A stretch of 64,000 nucleotides of DNA from Thermococcus sp. (lineage in GTDB: Archaea; Methanobacteriota_B; Thermococci; Thermococcales; Thermococcaceae), in the NCBI GenBank assembly GCA_027075325.1, contig JALTBN010000026.1:54068-118067 (forward strand), in the 5' to 3' direction. Numbering within the stretch: position 1 is the first letter of the stretch; every line of letters begins with the position of its first letter. The notes beneath the pieces were generated by a model. It did not search any database. It saw only the letters and a program-made list of their open reading frames with translations, and was not told where the DNA came from. Below, piece by piece: positions 7,523 to 16,233 of the stretch. A program made the translations under genes and the position numbers.

Positions 7523-9148
7523 ATGGCTCACAGGCACAGAACCCCTGAGGAGGATTTCCTCTACCGCCTCGCCATAGCTTTCTTTTTAATTGTCCTGCTG
7601 AAGAGCCTTGGCTTAGTCTTAGCTCTCTTCGTTTTCTTGCCCTTTATCCGGAGGGTTCTGCTGGAAACGTCTACCTCCAAGAAACCTGCACCTCCCCGAG
7701 GAAGAATCCCCACTAAAACGAAAACGCCTGACGTGGAAAACTTTCTGGCCCGTGGACTGTCTGTTGAGGTTCCAGAAAACCTTCTCCCGGGTGCGACTGC
7801 CCTTCTCAAGGTCGGCTTCAGAAACACGTCGAAGAGACCGGTGGACGTGGAGATAGACCTCGGCGGGTTCTCCCGCGTCGGGAAGATATCCCGGAGGGGG
7901 GTTCGCCTGAGTGTAGCCTCCAACGAGGGGAAGCACGTCTTCGTTGAGTTCATACCCCTGAAAGAAGGCTCCTTTTCCGTTCCAGTCAGCGTGAGGAGCG
8001 GAGCCGTTAGAATCAGAAAAGATGTTCCCCTCACCGTTAAAGCCGTTGGAAAGCCCCTTCCGCCCGAGAAAGAGAACGCCAAAGGGGCCTTTGGAACCCT
8101 CGACGAACTCTTCTCCCGCTACAGCTCGGTTGAAGTCATAGGGAGCGGCGGTTTCGGGCGGGTTTACCGGGCGATCAAAAACGACGGGAGTGTGGTTGCC
8201 CTCAAGGTTCCCCATTCCCTCAACGAGCGGACGGGGAAGACCTTCCTGCGCGAGATATCGGCCTGGCTCTCCCTGAGGCACCGCAACATCGTCGAGCTGT
8301 ACGACGCCAACCTCTACCCCTACCCGTACATTGAGATGGAGTACTGCGACGGCTCGCTGGAGAAGCTCGACGTCCCCTTGAGCTGGGAGGACGCCGCCAA
8401 GATTGCCTTCGAGGTCGCTGAGGGGCTGAAATACGCGCACTCGAAGGGAATAATCCACCGCGACCTAAAGCCGAGTAACATCCTCCTGAAGGGAAGAACG
8501 CCGAAGATAAGCGACTGGGGACTGGCCAAGCTCATGACAGAGACGAGCACAACTTCTTCGGCCTTCACGCCCTACTACGCCGCTCCTGAGCAGATAAGCA
8601 GGTTGAGGTTCGGCCCAACGGACGAGAGGACCGACGTCTGGCAGCTCGGCGTTCTCCTCTACTGGCTGACTACTGGGAGGCTGCCCTTCGAGGGTGAGGA
8701 CTTCATCGAGGTGGCCGGGAAGATAACGATGGAAGAACCGGCTCCGCCGTCGGAGATAAACCCTAACTCAAAACCGGTCGAGCCGGTCGTAATGAGGTGC
8801 CTCGCGAAGAGAAAGGAGGAGCGCTATCAGTCCGTTGCCGAGCTCCAGAGAGACCTCGCGGGCCTCCTTGGGGGGAAGTACTCCAGGGAGCTGGAAAGGA
8901 GCACCGACTTTTCCCGCTCGGCTTATTACGCAGGGGAGCTTGCCCTGCTGAACCTGAAGCTCGGGAACACCGCGGAGGCCCTCAAGTATCTCATTGAGCT
9001 TAGGAGGTACGCCGGGAATCACCAGAAAGAGCTTGAGCAGCTCATCTCGCAGTTAAAGCTCGCGATCGAGGAGGGTGTAAAGCTCGGAGACGACGCGATT
9101 GCATGGGTGGAAATCCTCGTGAACGAAATAATGGCGGGGGGAAACTGA
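7523..9148 (+). CDS. Membrane-anchored Ser/Thr kinase
   Basis: 541 residues, start ATG 7523 after GGTGGGAAATC, 12 bases after the previous stop. A strongly hydrophobic segment (about residues 11-38) anchors the protein, with no cleavable signal. Residues about 70-180 form a beta-sandwich (NTSKRPVDVEIDLGGFSRVG) of CARDB/Ig-like character. Kinase domain about 203-455: GSGGFGRVYR, VALKVP, HRDLKPSNILL, ISDWGLAK and AAPEQI. The C-terminal ~85 residues (AGELALLNLKLGNTAEALKY) closely match the end of the kinase at 4757, and the kinase cores are near-paralogues (both have GLKYAHSKGIIHRDLKPSN). Together with 4757 it forms a tandem duplicate with exchanged sensors. The beta-sandwich follows the only membrane segment with positive residues after it (RRVLLETSTSKK), so it may be cytosolic. 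Confidence 0.85.
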   Translation: MAHRHRTPEEDFLYRLAIAFFLIVLLKSLGLVLALFVFLPFIRRVLLETSTSKKPAPPRGRIPTKTKTPDVENFLARGLSVEVPENLLPGATALLKVGFRNTSKRPVDVEIDLGGFSRVGKISRRGVRLSVASNEGKHVFVEFIPLKEGSFSVPVSVRSGAVRIRKDVPLTVKAVGKPLPPEKENAKGAFGTLDELFSRYSSVEVIGSGGFGRVYRAIKNDGSVVALKVPHSLNERTGKTFLREISAWLSLRHRNIVELYDANLYPYPYIEMEYCDGSLEKLDVPLSWEDAAKIAFEVAEGLKYAHSKGIIHRDLKPSNILLKGRTPKISDWGLAKLMTETSTTSSAFTPYYAAPEQISRLRFGPTDERTDVWQLGVLLYWLTTGRLPFEGEDFIEVAGKITMEEPAPPSEINPNSKPVEPVVMRCLAKRKEERYQSVAELQRDLAGLLGGKYSRELERSTDFSRSAYYAGELALLNLKLGNTAEALKYLIELRRYAGNHQKELEQLISQLKLAIEEGVKLGDDAIAWVEILVNEIMAGGN

Positions 9149-9149
9149 G

Positions 9150-10268
9150 GTGAGGTGCACCTACGAGTACCGAAAATCCATAAAGGAATGCCCCCATGAG
9201 ACCGTTGAGAACGGCCTCTGCATATTCCACCTGCCCGAGGGAGGCAAGGACTTCAGGGGGGCCAGCTTGGAGGGCGAAGACCTTGAGGAGGCCTACCTCA
9301 GCGAGGCCGATTTGAGCGGGGCAAACCTTTCCGGAGCGAACCTCACCCGCGCAGACCTTAGCGACGCCAACCTCTCCGAGGCAGACCTTGGCTGGGCGGT
9401 TCTCTACGAAGCCGATCTGAGCGGGGCCAGAGCAGAGAGGGCGGATTTCACGAGCGCCGACCTGAGGAATGCTGATCTCAGCGGGGCATCTCTGATTGGA
9501 GCTAACCTCTCACTGGCGAACCTTGAAAACGCGAACCTGGCGAGGGCAGACCTCAGGGGGGCGGAGCTATATGGTGCTAACCTGCAGGGGACAAACCTCG
9601 TAGGAGCAGACCTCCGCGGGGCGAGGCTCTACGGCGCTGACCTCTCCGGAGCCAGGGGTTTGGAGTACACCCGCGTAGATACCTTCGTCCCGGAGGAGAA
9701 AGAGGGTGACAGGCTCTCGAAAGAGGGGAACTTTGAAGGGGCCGTAGAAGCTTACAGAAAGGCCATGTCGGTTTACCTCTCCCTGAAGGTTCTGTTCCGC
9801 AGAAAGGGCCTCTACGACCGCTCGTCCTGGTACGTCGTGGGCGAGTGGCGCGTCAGGGGGAAGCTTCAGCGGATTGCTCACAGGCATCCGAGGCCCGCGG
9901 AACTTGCCGAGTTCGTGCCCATAACCGGAGGGAGCGGGAGGAGATGGTTCATAGCCCTTGAAGGGAACCTGCGGTACTGGGCTAACCTCCTCTACCGGCT
10001 GACCTCAAACTACGGTGAGAGCGCCCTTCGGGTTCTGACGACCACGGTGGCCGTTATCCTGGCATTCACGCTGATCTTCTGGGCCGGCGGAATGGTCGGC
10101 TCCCTGAGGGAGGCCCTCTATTTCAGCGTGGTTACATTCACCACAGTAGGCTACGGGGATATAGTGCCCTCCGATGCCTACCGGTTGGTGGCAGCGGCCG
10201 AAGCCTTCATCGGCGCCTTTATGATGGCCTTTTTCGTTGTTGTGATAAGCAGAAAACTTATCAGGTGA
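9150..10268 (+). CDS. Pentapeptide-repeat protein fused to a K+-channel pore
   Basis: GTG start at 9150, two bases after the upstream stop, with GGGGGGAAA as ribosome site. 372 residues. The N-terminus has a Cys/His cluster (C..., ECPHE, CIFH) that may bind zinc. About 30-170 is a right-handed beta-helix of A(D/N)LSG pentapeptides. About 180-210 is one TPR/MIT-like helix pair (GDRLSKEGNFEGAVEAYRKA). The C-terminal ~100 residues hold two membrane helices flanking TFTTVGYGDIVPSD, the K+ selectivity filter and turn of the ion-transport-2 family. Expected to be a tetrameric 2-TM channel at the membrane with a cytosolic beta-helix. Its place between two kinases suggests it is a target or input of the phosphorylation network (inference). 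Confidence 0.85.
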   Translation: MRCTYEYRKSIKECPHETVENGLCIFHLPEGGKDFRGASLEGEDLEEAYLSEADLSGANLSGANLTRADLSDANLSEADLGWAVLYEADLSGARAERADFTSADLRNADLSGASLIGANLSLANLENANLARADLRGAELYGANLQGTNLVGADLRGARLYGADLSGARGLEYTRVDTFVPEEKEGDRLSKEGNFEGAVEAYRKAMSVYLSLKVLFRRKGLYDRSSWYVVGEWRVRGKLQRIAHRHPRPAELAEFVPITGGSGRRWFIALEGNLRYWANLLYRLTSNYGESALRVLTTTVAVILAFTLIFWAGGMVGSLREALYFSVVTFTTVGYGDIVPSDAYRLVAAAEAFIGAFMMAFFVVVISRKLIR

Positions 10269-10303
10269 AAACAACATGAAACGTGTATGAGGGGGTATGA
10301 CTC

Positions 10304-12295
10304 ATGGAAAGCCCCAGCATATCGGATTTAGAAAAAATAAAGAAAAATCTTGGGATAGTATCCCAGTACCTCCCCCTTGAGCTTCCGGGCTCCAATCCCC
10401 AGAAGGCTAGGGAATACCTCTCAAGAACCATTCAAATGCTCGAGGTTGATAAGACTGCAAGGGCACATGAACTGGTAAAAAATGCAGTTCTGGAGGCCAC
10501 ACCGGACTTTGAATTCGTTCTAAGCAATGCCCTCAAGCTGAGACACGACGGTGAAAAACTCCTGAGAAACGGGAACTACAAAGAGGCCGTTTCAAAGTTC
10601 GAAGAGGCCATGAACAAATACAGACAGGTGCTCACCGTAATTGAATTTACCGAAGACGAAGAGAAGAAGAAAAAAATCACAAACGCCCTGGAAACAGCGG
10701 ACAACCTCAGAAAACTGGCCAATTTCCGCAGAGTCTACCACCGGATAAAGAACGCCAAGAGCGAGAAAGAGCTCTACGCGGCCCTTGAGGAGCTCCAGCG
10801 CATAGAGGTACCCATGGATGACGACAGATTCGACGCGCTGGTATTGGCCCAGAGGAAGCTAATAGCCCTGCAGCTCCAGACCGTGGCAGAGATGGCCCAG
10901 GAAGCATGGAACCTCTACAAGAACGATGAATTTTTCTCGGCCAAGAAAACCCTCGATGGGGCCATGAAATCACTGGAGAAACTATTCGAAACCGCCAAGA
11001 AATATGATCTGGTGGAGGAAATCGGAAAAATAGGAGAACTCAAAAAGGCTGTTTCCCACAACATAAACGGGCTGATGGAGCTTCTGTACTCCGGTGAGAA
11101 ACCGGAGGGATGGCACTTCCGCGTCCCGAATCCGGAGGACTTTACAATCCAGGAAGAGAATGCGGAGGAAGAAGAGTTCCTGGAGATGTCCCTGAACTTC
11201 CAGAAGAGGTTCGAGATGATACGCGAGAAGTACAAGATATCCAAGGTCATCGGAGAGGGCGCTTTCTCGTATGTTTACGAGGCGACCAACCCACGCGGCC
11301 AGAAAGTGGCCCTCAAGGTGCTGAAGTACCTTGACACGGATTACATGAAATCGTTTGAAAGGGAGTTTGAGGTCTCGGCAAAGCTGGAGCACGAGAACAT
11401 AGTAAAAGTGTACCGGGCAGATCCACGGCTCGGGTTCCTGGAGATGGAGCTCGCAACCGGAAACTTCGAAGAGTACCAGAAACCCCTCCCCCCAAGGCTC
11501 GCCGGCAGGATAATCTACGAGATAAGCAGGGCCCTCCACCATGCCCACTCAAAGGGCATCTACCACAGAGATGTGAAGCCGAGCAACATACTCTACTTTG
11601 GCAGGCCCGAGAGGGCAAAACTGGGGGACTGGGGGCTGGCAAAGCTCGCCTCCAAGGCCACCAGGAAATCATCCCAGATAAAGCACAAAACAATACTCTA
11701 TGCTTCTCCTGAACAAACGTCCAAGCGCTTTGGAAAGCTCGACCACCGGAGCGACATATTCCAGCTGGGGGTTGTGTTCTACGAGTTCCTCACGGGCCAG
11801 CATCCCTTTATCGGAGAAACGGAGAGTGAGATAATCAACAACATCCTGAACGAAACCCCCGAGCCTCCAAGTGCACTTAACCCCGAGGCGGAGCCTTTCG
11901 ATGCCATTGTGATGAAGATGATAGAGAAGGATCCAAAAGACCGCTACCAGACGGTCAGAGAGCTCCAGAATGACCTCAGAATTGTAATGGCAAAAGTCGG
12001 GGAGAAGCTGAAGGAGAGTGCCAGCACCAGGGAGATCGTCGAACAGCTCGCCCAGGTGGCATGCCTCTCAATGACCGCAATAGTGGACGGCTCCACCATA
12101 AACTGGAGGTCAGAACTCCAGAGACTGATAAAGACCATCAGCAGTCTGTACGAGCAAACGGGAGATCATGCTCTCATCAGCATAGAAAAACAGCTTGAGA
12201 TGATGCTGGAGCAGGATGTAAGACCCACAAGGGAGACCCTCAGGAGCCTGCTCCCAATACTGAGCAGGTACGGGTATATCTGTACAATTGAATGA
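10304..12295 (+). CDS. Soluble Ser/Thr kinase with TPR/MIT-like N-terminus
   Basis: 663 residues, ATG 10304 after GGGGGTATGACTC. No membrane segment. Residues 1-300 are all helical; about 75-105 read GEKLLRNGNYKEAVSKFEEA, a TPR/MIT-type 'G.Y.EA...F..A' hairpin that also occurs in the channel upstream. Kinase domain about 312-575: GEGAFSYVYE, VALKVLK, HRDVKPSNILY, LGDWGLAK (again DWG), ASPEQT. The C-terminus is helical but more diverged than in the other kinases. It is the only kinase here with GEGAF rather than GGF, so it is the most distant paralogue. Its stop overlaps the beginning of the PP2C gene region, making a kinase-phosphatase pair. Confidence 0.85.
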   Translation: MESPSISDLEKIKKNLGIVSQYLPLELPGSNPQKAREYLSRTIQMLEVDKTARAHELVKNAVLEATPDFEFVLSNALKLRHDGEKLLRNGNYKEAVSKFEEAMNKYRQVLTVIEFTEDEEKKKKITNALETADNLRKLANFRRVYHRIKNAKSEKELYAALEELQRIEVPMDDDRFDALVLAQRKLIALQLQTVAEMAQEAWNLYKNDEFFSAKKTLDGAMKSLEKLFETAKKYDLVEEIGKIGELKKAVSHNINGLMELLYSGEKPEGWHFRVPNPEDFTIQEENAEEEEFLEMSLNFQKRFEMIREKYKISKVIGEGAFSYVYEATNPRGQKVALKVLKYLDTDYMKSFEREFEVSAKLEHENIVKVYRADPRLGFLEMELATGNFEEYQKPLPPRLAGRIIYEISRALHHAHSKGIYHRDVKPSNILYFGRPERAKLGDWGLAKLASKATRKSSQIKHKTILYASPEQTSKRFGKLDHRSDIFQLGVVFYEFLTGQHPFIGETESEIINNILNETPEPPSALNPEAEPFDAIVMKMIEKDPKDRYQTVRELQNDLRIVMAKVGEKLKESASTREIVEQLAQVACLSMTAIVDGSTINWRSELQRLIKTISSLYEQTGDHALISIEKQLEMMLEQDVRPTRETLRSLLPILSRYGYICTIE

Positions 12296-12305
12296 GGTGA
12301 CGAAG

Positions 12306-14972
12306 ATGAGGAAACTTGCCGCTCTCGTGATTGTCCTGCTTCTTCTTCCGGTGTATCTTCCAGCCGGGGCAACCCCGCAGGGAGGAAACTACACCGAGGA
12401 TCTCCAGAACAATGCCACTCTGATATACAATTTCCTTGAAAACCACTCTGCTGAACTTGGAATAGCAAACAAGAGCCTGGCCAGGATAGAAGGGAACCTA
12501 ACCCTGGCTGAAAACCAGAGCAATGAAACTATCAAGCTTCAGTACCTGAACCGCACGATAATCCTCGAGCTTAACGTGAGTGCAAGTGCCATTGAAGAGA
12601 AACAAAAGTTCTGGGCAAACATCAGCTCAGTTCTACTAAATATCAGTCCCAACTGTTCAAATCCCGTGAGAGAAGTCGTGGCGAATCTTACAGACTTCGG
12701 GGGCAGGATTGAATCCATTTGGGAATCCATTCGGAAGAGTTTTAACGGGACAATAAACGCAACCGAGGTCATAAGCGCCCTCAACAAAACGCTGGTGACC
12801 CTCTCACACTCGGATGAAGTCTCCGGAGAAACGGCAGAATGCCTCCTCCAGGAGGTAGAGAGAAGCAGGAACCAGACATTTGAGAACCTTGATGGGATAA
12901 CAGCAGGAATCAACGAATTAATGTCGAAACTGGGCAGTCTCCTGAAAGATGCTAATGAGACGGAAAATGCCTTGAACCGCGTTCTAAGTGCTGCCCAGTC
13001 GAGCGCCATTGAGTCCTCGAAGGAGAAACTGGAGAACGCAACCGAGGAATCATTGAAACTGAAGGGGAACCTTGAGTCTTTGAGAAACGAAACCGCGATT
13101 CTCAAAGAGCACGCGAATGGGAATTACAACACCACCATGAGTAAACTGGGTTCCGCCGGAGACATAGAGCAAATTTTAGACGTTTACAGCAATTTCATAG
13201 AAACCCAGAAAGAAATCTCCACTAACGCATCAGGCCTAAAGAGCAAACTGGAGGAGTTCAACGGAACCTACACCTCTCTGAACAATGAGCTTGGTGAGGT
13301 CAAGGAAAATACTACGAATGAAAGCAGGACTCTCATTATGAAAAAGGTATCCTCCCTCCAAGAAAGGGCGAACTCCCTCTATGCCGCTTTAGAGGCTGAG
13401 AAGGAAAAACTCCAAAACATTTCCAATATTAGCCCAATTTTCCAGGCTAACGTGACCGCGCTGGTAGAGGAGATCAACAGCACTCTCACAGAGTTGAAGA
13501 ACCGGAACTCGACACTTGAAGGAATACAAAAAAACATCACCTCGGCGGACTTGGAGGGTCTCACAAGCTATCTTGAGCAAATCAAGGGGATAGAGAGCTT
13601 TCTGAATGGAATAAACGAAAGCAAAGTTGAGCTGAAGGTCAACAACCTTCTGAAACTCATGAAAAGCTCAAGCACAACATCCACATCGACGACCACAGCT
13701 TCACCAACAACAAGCTCACCGATCATAACCACGAGCTCCTCAACAGCCAACTCAACGACAATAACCAACTCCACAGCTCCTGGAAAGTCAACTGGGGGAG
13801 GGCTATCCTCAAAGGTGAAGAACTTCCTCATCCTCCTCCTGAAGATAATAGCAGTGGCGGTAGGTGCGATAGCCGCCCTCATAGTGGGTGCTAAGGCATA
13901 CTTCATCCTCAAGGAGAAATCAAGGGAGCGGGAAGAGAGGAAGCGGATAGAAGAGATGGAACGCAGAAAAAGAGAGAAAATAAGAGAGCACCAGGAAATG
14001 ATAAACCTCATGAAGGATTCCCTTTCGGAAATAAAGAAAAAACTCGCGAGACTGGATCTTTTAAACGACGATCGGGTATTGGAGAAGCTGGAAGAGCTCA
14101 CAAAGATGATACAGGACGCGGAAAGGGCATTCCGGGTGAGGGACTACAGAAGGGTCGAACATGTAAGGGACGCGTTCGCTGAAGAAGTGGAGAAGCTAAA
14201 CACGTATCTTAACGAGTACAGGAAGACGTATGAACTTGATCTTAGCTCCCATGTTGCAGCCAACAGCTACATCGGCCGCAGGGAAAACAACGAGGACTCA
14301 TACACAGCCGAGAAGGTCGGGGGCAACATCCTCCTCGCGGTCGCAGACGGAATGGGCGGCCACCTGGCGGGGGAGGTAGCGAGCAAGAAGGCCATTGAGA
14401 TCCTCAAAGAGACCCTTGAGAGCAACAAGTTCGGAGACCCAGAGGAAGTTCTGAAAGAGGCCATCCTCAGGGCCAACGAGGAGATATACAGAATGGGCCA
14501 CGATCCAAGCCATCCGGAGCTGTACAAGATGGGGACCACCCTAACGACCGCCATAGTTCGTGGAGACACCGCTACCATAGGCAACGTTGGGGACAGCAGA
14601 ACTTACCTGATCCGCGACGGGAGCATAAAACGCCTCACCAAGGATCACTCACTCGTTCAGGAGCTCATTGACAGGGGGGAGATAACAGAGGAGGAAGCCA
14701 GGAAGCATCCTCAGAAGAACATCATAACCAAAGCGCTGGGCGTTGATGAGGAGATAAGGCTGGATCCGGAGGACATAAAGAAGGTAAACTTGAAGCCCAG
14801 TGATTACCTGCTTCTCTGCTCCGACGGCCTGAGCGATGCTCTAACGGACAGGGATATTCTCAACACGGTAATGAACGCCCGCTCGCTCCGCGATGCCGTT
14901 AAGTTCCTCATAGAAAAAGCCTATTCCCTGGGAAGCAACGACAACATAACCGTGGTGCTCTACCGTCACTGA
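12306..14972 (+). CDS. Receptor-type PP2C Ser/Thr phosphatase
   Basis: ATG at 12306 is chosen because GAGGTGA lies 5-12 bases before it and it gives a clean signal peptide (MRKLAALVIVLLLLPVYLPA). 888 residues. About 25-450 is an extracellular coiled-coil domain with very many N-x-S/T sites. About 452-500 is a Ser/Thr-rich stalk. About 503-530 is a transmembrane helix, then a basic coiled coil to about 645. The cytosolic PP2C domain (about 647-888) has the metal and catalytic motifs RENNEDSY, VADGMGGH, GTTLTTA, GNVGDSR, KDHSLVQEL, CSDGLSD and NDNITVV. It should dephosphorylate targets of the neighbouring kinases in response to an outside signal. Receptor PP2Cs with a long coiled-coil ectodomain are unusual in archaea. 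Confidence 0.88.
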   Translation: MRKLAALVIVLLLLPVYLPAGATPQGGNYTEDLQNNATLIYNFLENHSAELGIANKSLARIEGNLTLAENQSNETIKLQYLNRTIILELNVSASAIEEKQKFWANISSVLLNISPNCSNPVREVVANLTDFGGRIESIWESIRKSFNGTINATEVISALNKTLVTLSHSDEVSGETAECLLQEVERSRNQTFENLDGITAGINELMSKLGSLLKDANETENALNRVLSAAQSSAIESSKEKLENATEESLKLKGNLESLRNETAILKEHANGNYNTTMSKLGSAGDIEQILDVYSNFIETQKEISTNASGLKSKLEEFNGTYTSLNNELGEVKENTTNESRTLIMKKVSSLQERANSLYAALEAEKEKLQNISNISPIFQANVTALVEEINSTLTELKNRNSTLEGIQKNITSADLEGLTSYLEQIKGIESFLNGINESKVELKVNNLLKLMKSSSTTSTSTTTASPTTSSPIITTSSSTANSTTITNSTAPGKSTGGGLSSKVKNFLILLLKIIAVAVGAIAALIVGAKAYFILKEKSREREERKRIEEMERRKREKIREHQEMINLMKDSLSEIKKKLARLDLLNDDRVLEKLEELTKMIQDAERAFRVRDYRRVEHVRDAFAEEVEKLNTYLNEYRKTYELDLSSHVAANSYIGRRENNEDSYTAEKVGGNILLAVADGMGGHLAGEVASKKAIEILKETLESNKFGDPEEVLKEAILRANEEIYRMGHDPSHPELYKMGTTLTTAIVRGDTATIGNVGDSRTYLIRDGSIKRLTKDHSLVQELIDRGEITEEEARKHPQKNIITKALGVDEEIRLDPEDIKKVNLKPSDYLLLCSDGLSDALTDRDILNTVMNARSLRDAVKFLIEKAYSLGSNDNITVVLYRH

Positions 14973-14977
14973 TTTCG

Positions 14978-14983
14978 TTTTTT
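14978..14983 (+). terminator. Poly-T terminator after receptor PP2C
   Basis: GATTTCGTTTTTTGATTT directly follows the stop codon. The next start (15029) has its own GGGGGTGT ribosome site, so transcription may be partly interrupted here. Confidence 0.35.
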
Positions 14984-15028
14984 GATTTGGAAGCAACGTG
15001 GTGTTCACTGTCATTGGGGGTGTAAGAA

Positions 15029-16228
15029 ATGCCGGTCGACCTTTCCGGACCGTTAATGAGCGCATTTAAAAAGGCCAAGAGGGAGTACGAAGAGGCCTCT
15101 CAGAGGGGGGACATGGAGACCGCCAGGAAGAAGGCCCTTGAGTGCGCCAGGATTCTGAAGCAGCTCTCGAAGTACGACGAGTTCAACCGCGAGAGCTACC
15201 TCAAAAAGGCCAAGAAGTGGGAAGCATTAGCTAAGGACATAGAAAGCGGACACTTCCGGAAGACCAAAACAAAGCCGATGAAGGAAGGCTCAGCCAGGCC
15301 GGAGAAGGGAAAAGAGGAGGAGAGCGAAGAGGACAAGTTTAATGCATACGTAAGGAACAACCTAATAGCCAAATCCAAGGTGAAGTGGAGCGACATAGGC
15401 GGTCTGGACGAGGTTAAGGCCCTCCTCATGGAGACCGTCGTCATAGCGGCCCTCCAGAGGCCGGAGTCGATACAGCCCTGGAAGGGGATCCTGCTCTTCG
15501 GGCCGCCGGGGACTGGGAAAACTCTGCTCGCGAGCGCTGCAGCGGGAAGCCTGAACGCGACCTTCTTCTCGGTGAAGGCCAGCAGCGTGCTGAGCAAGTA
15601 CTTCGGCGAGTCAGCTAAGATAATCTCGGCCCTCTACGAGGTTGCAAGGGAAGAAGCACCGAGCATAGTCTTCATGGACGAGATAGACTCCCTGACGACG
15701 AAGCGCTCCGGCGAGCAGAGCGAGGCCAGCAGGAGGATGCTCGCTACGCTTTTGACGGAGCTCGACGGCTTCCAGGACAAGAAGAGCGACAGGCTCATCC
15801 TAACGCTTGCCGCCACCAACACGCCCTGGGATCTTGACGAGGCCGTGCTTTCGAGATTTCCGAGGAGGATCTACGTGCCCCTGCCGGACAAAAAGGCCAC
15901 GAAGGAGATAATCAAGATCAACACTCGCGGGCTTGACATCTCGAAGCTCGACCTCGACGCGATAGCGGAGGAGAGCGTTAAGCGCCTGTACTCCGGCAGG
16001 GATCTGAAGAACCTCTGCCAGGCAGCGGTCTGGAACATGATACGCGAGGAGAACCCGGATCTCCATAAGCTGGCAGAGCTTCCCTTTGAGGAGCTGAGGA
16101 AGCGCTCGCTGAGAACGAGGCCGCTGGAAATGAGAGACTTTGAGGAGGCGTTCAAGAAAATCAAGTCCCCGCTGACGAAGAAGGACATTGAGAGGTATGA
16201 GAAGTGGGCGGAGGAATTCGGAGGGTGA
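15029..16228 (+). CDS. Vps4/katanin-type AAA ATPase with MIT-like N-terminus (copy 1)
   Basis: 399 residues, ATG 15029 after GGGGGTGTAAG. Residues 1-75 form a three-helix bundle (AFKKAKREYEEASQRGD, ECARILKQL, YLKKAKKWEALAKDI) of MIT/TPR type. A basic/acidic linker leads to WSDIGGLDEVK and the AAA core: Walker A GPPGTGKT about 158-165, Walker B IVFMDEID about 213-220, sensor 1 AATN, arginine finger region SRFPRR. The end DIERYEKWAEEFGG is the hallmark tail of katanin/spastin/Vps4 (meiotic-clade) ATPases. In eukaryotes and in crenarchaeal Cdv systems such enzymes pull apart ESCRT-III filaments using the MIT domain. The ESCRT-III-like proteins in this locus are the obvious candidate substrates. 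Confidence 0.85.
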   Translation: MPVDLSGPLMSAFKKAKREYEEASQRGDMETARKKALECARILKQLSKYDEFNRESYLKKAKKWEALAKDIESGHFRKTKTKPMKEGSARPEKGKEEESEEDKFNAYVRNNLIAKSKVKWSDIGGLDEVKALLMETVVIAALQRPESIQPWKGILLFGPPGTGKTLLASAAAGSLNATFFSVKASSVLSKYFGESAKIISALYEVAREEAPSIVFMDEIDSLTTKRSGEQSEASRRMLATLLTELDGFQDKKSDRLILTLAATNTPWDLDEAVLSRFPRRIYVPLPDKKATKEIIKINTRGLDISKLDLDAIAEESVKRLYSGRDLKNLCQAAVWNMIREENPDLHKLAELPFEELRKRSLRTRPLEMRDFEEAFKKIKSPLTKKDIERYEKWAEEFGG

Positions 16229-16233
16229 AGGGA

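Noticed and set aside
9270..9650. Short-period repeat considered as tandem repeat DNA
   Set aside because: The 15-base periodicity is the pentapeptide-repeat coding pattern.
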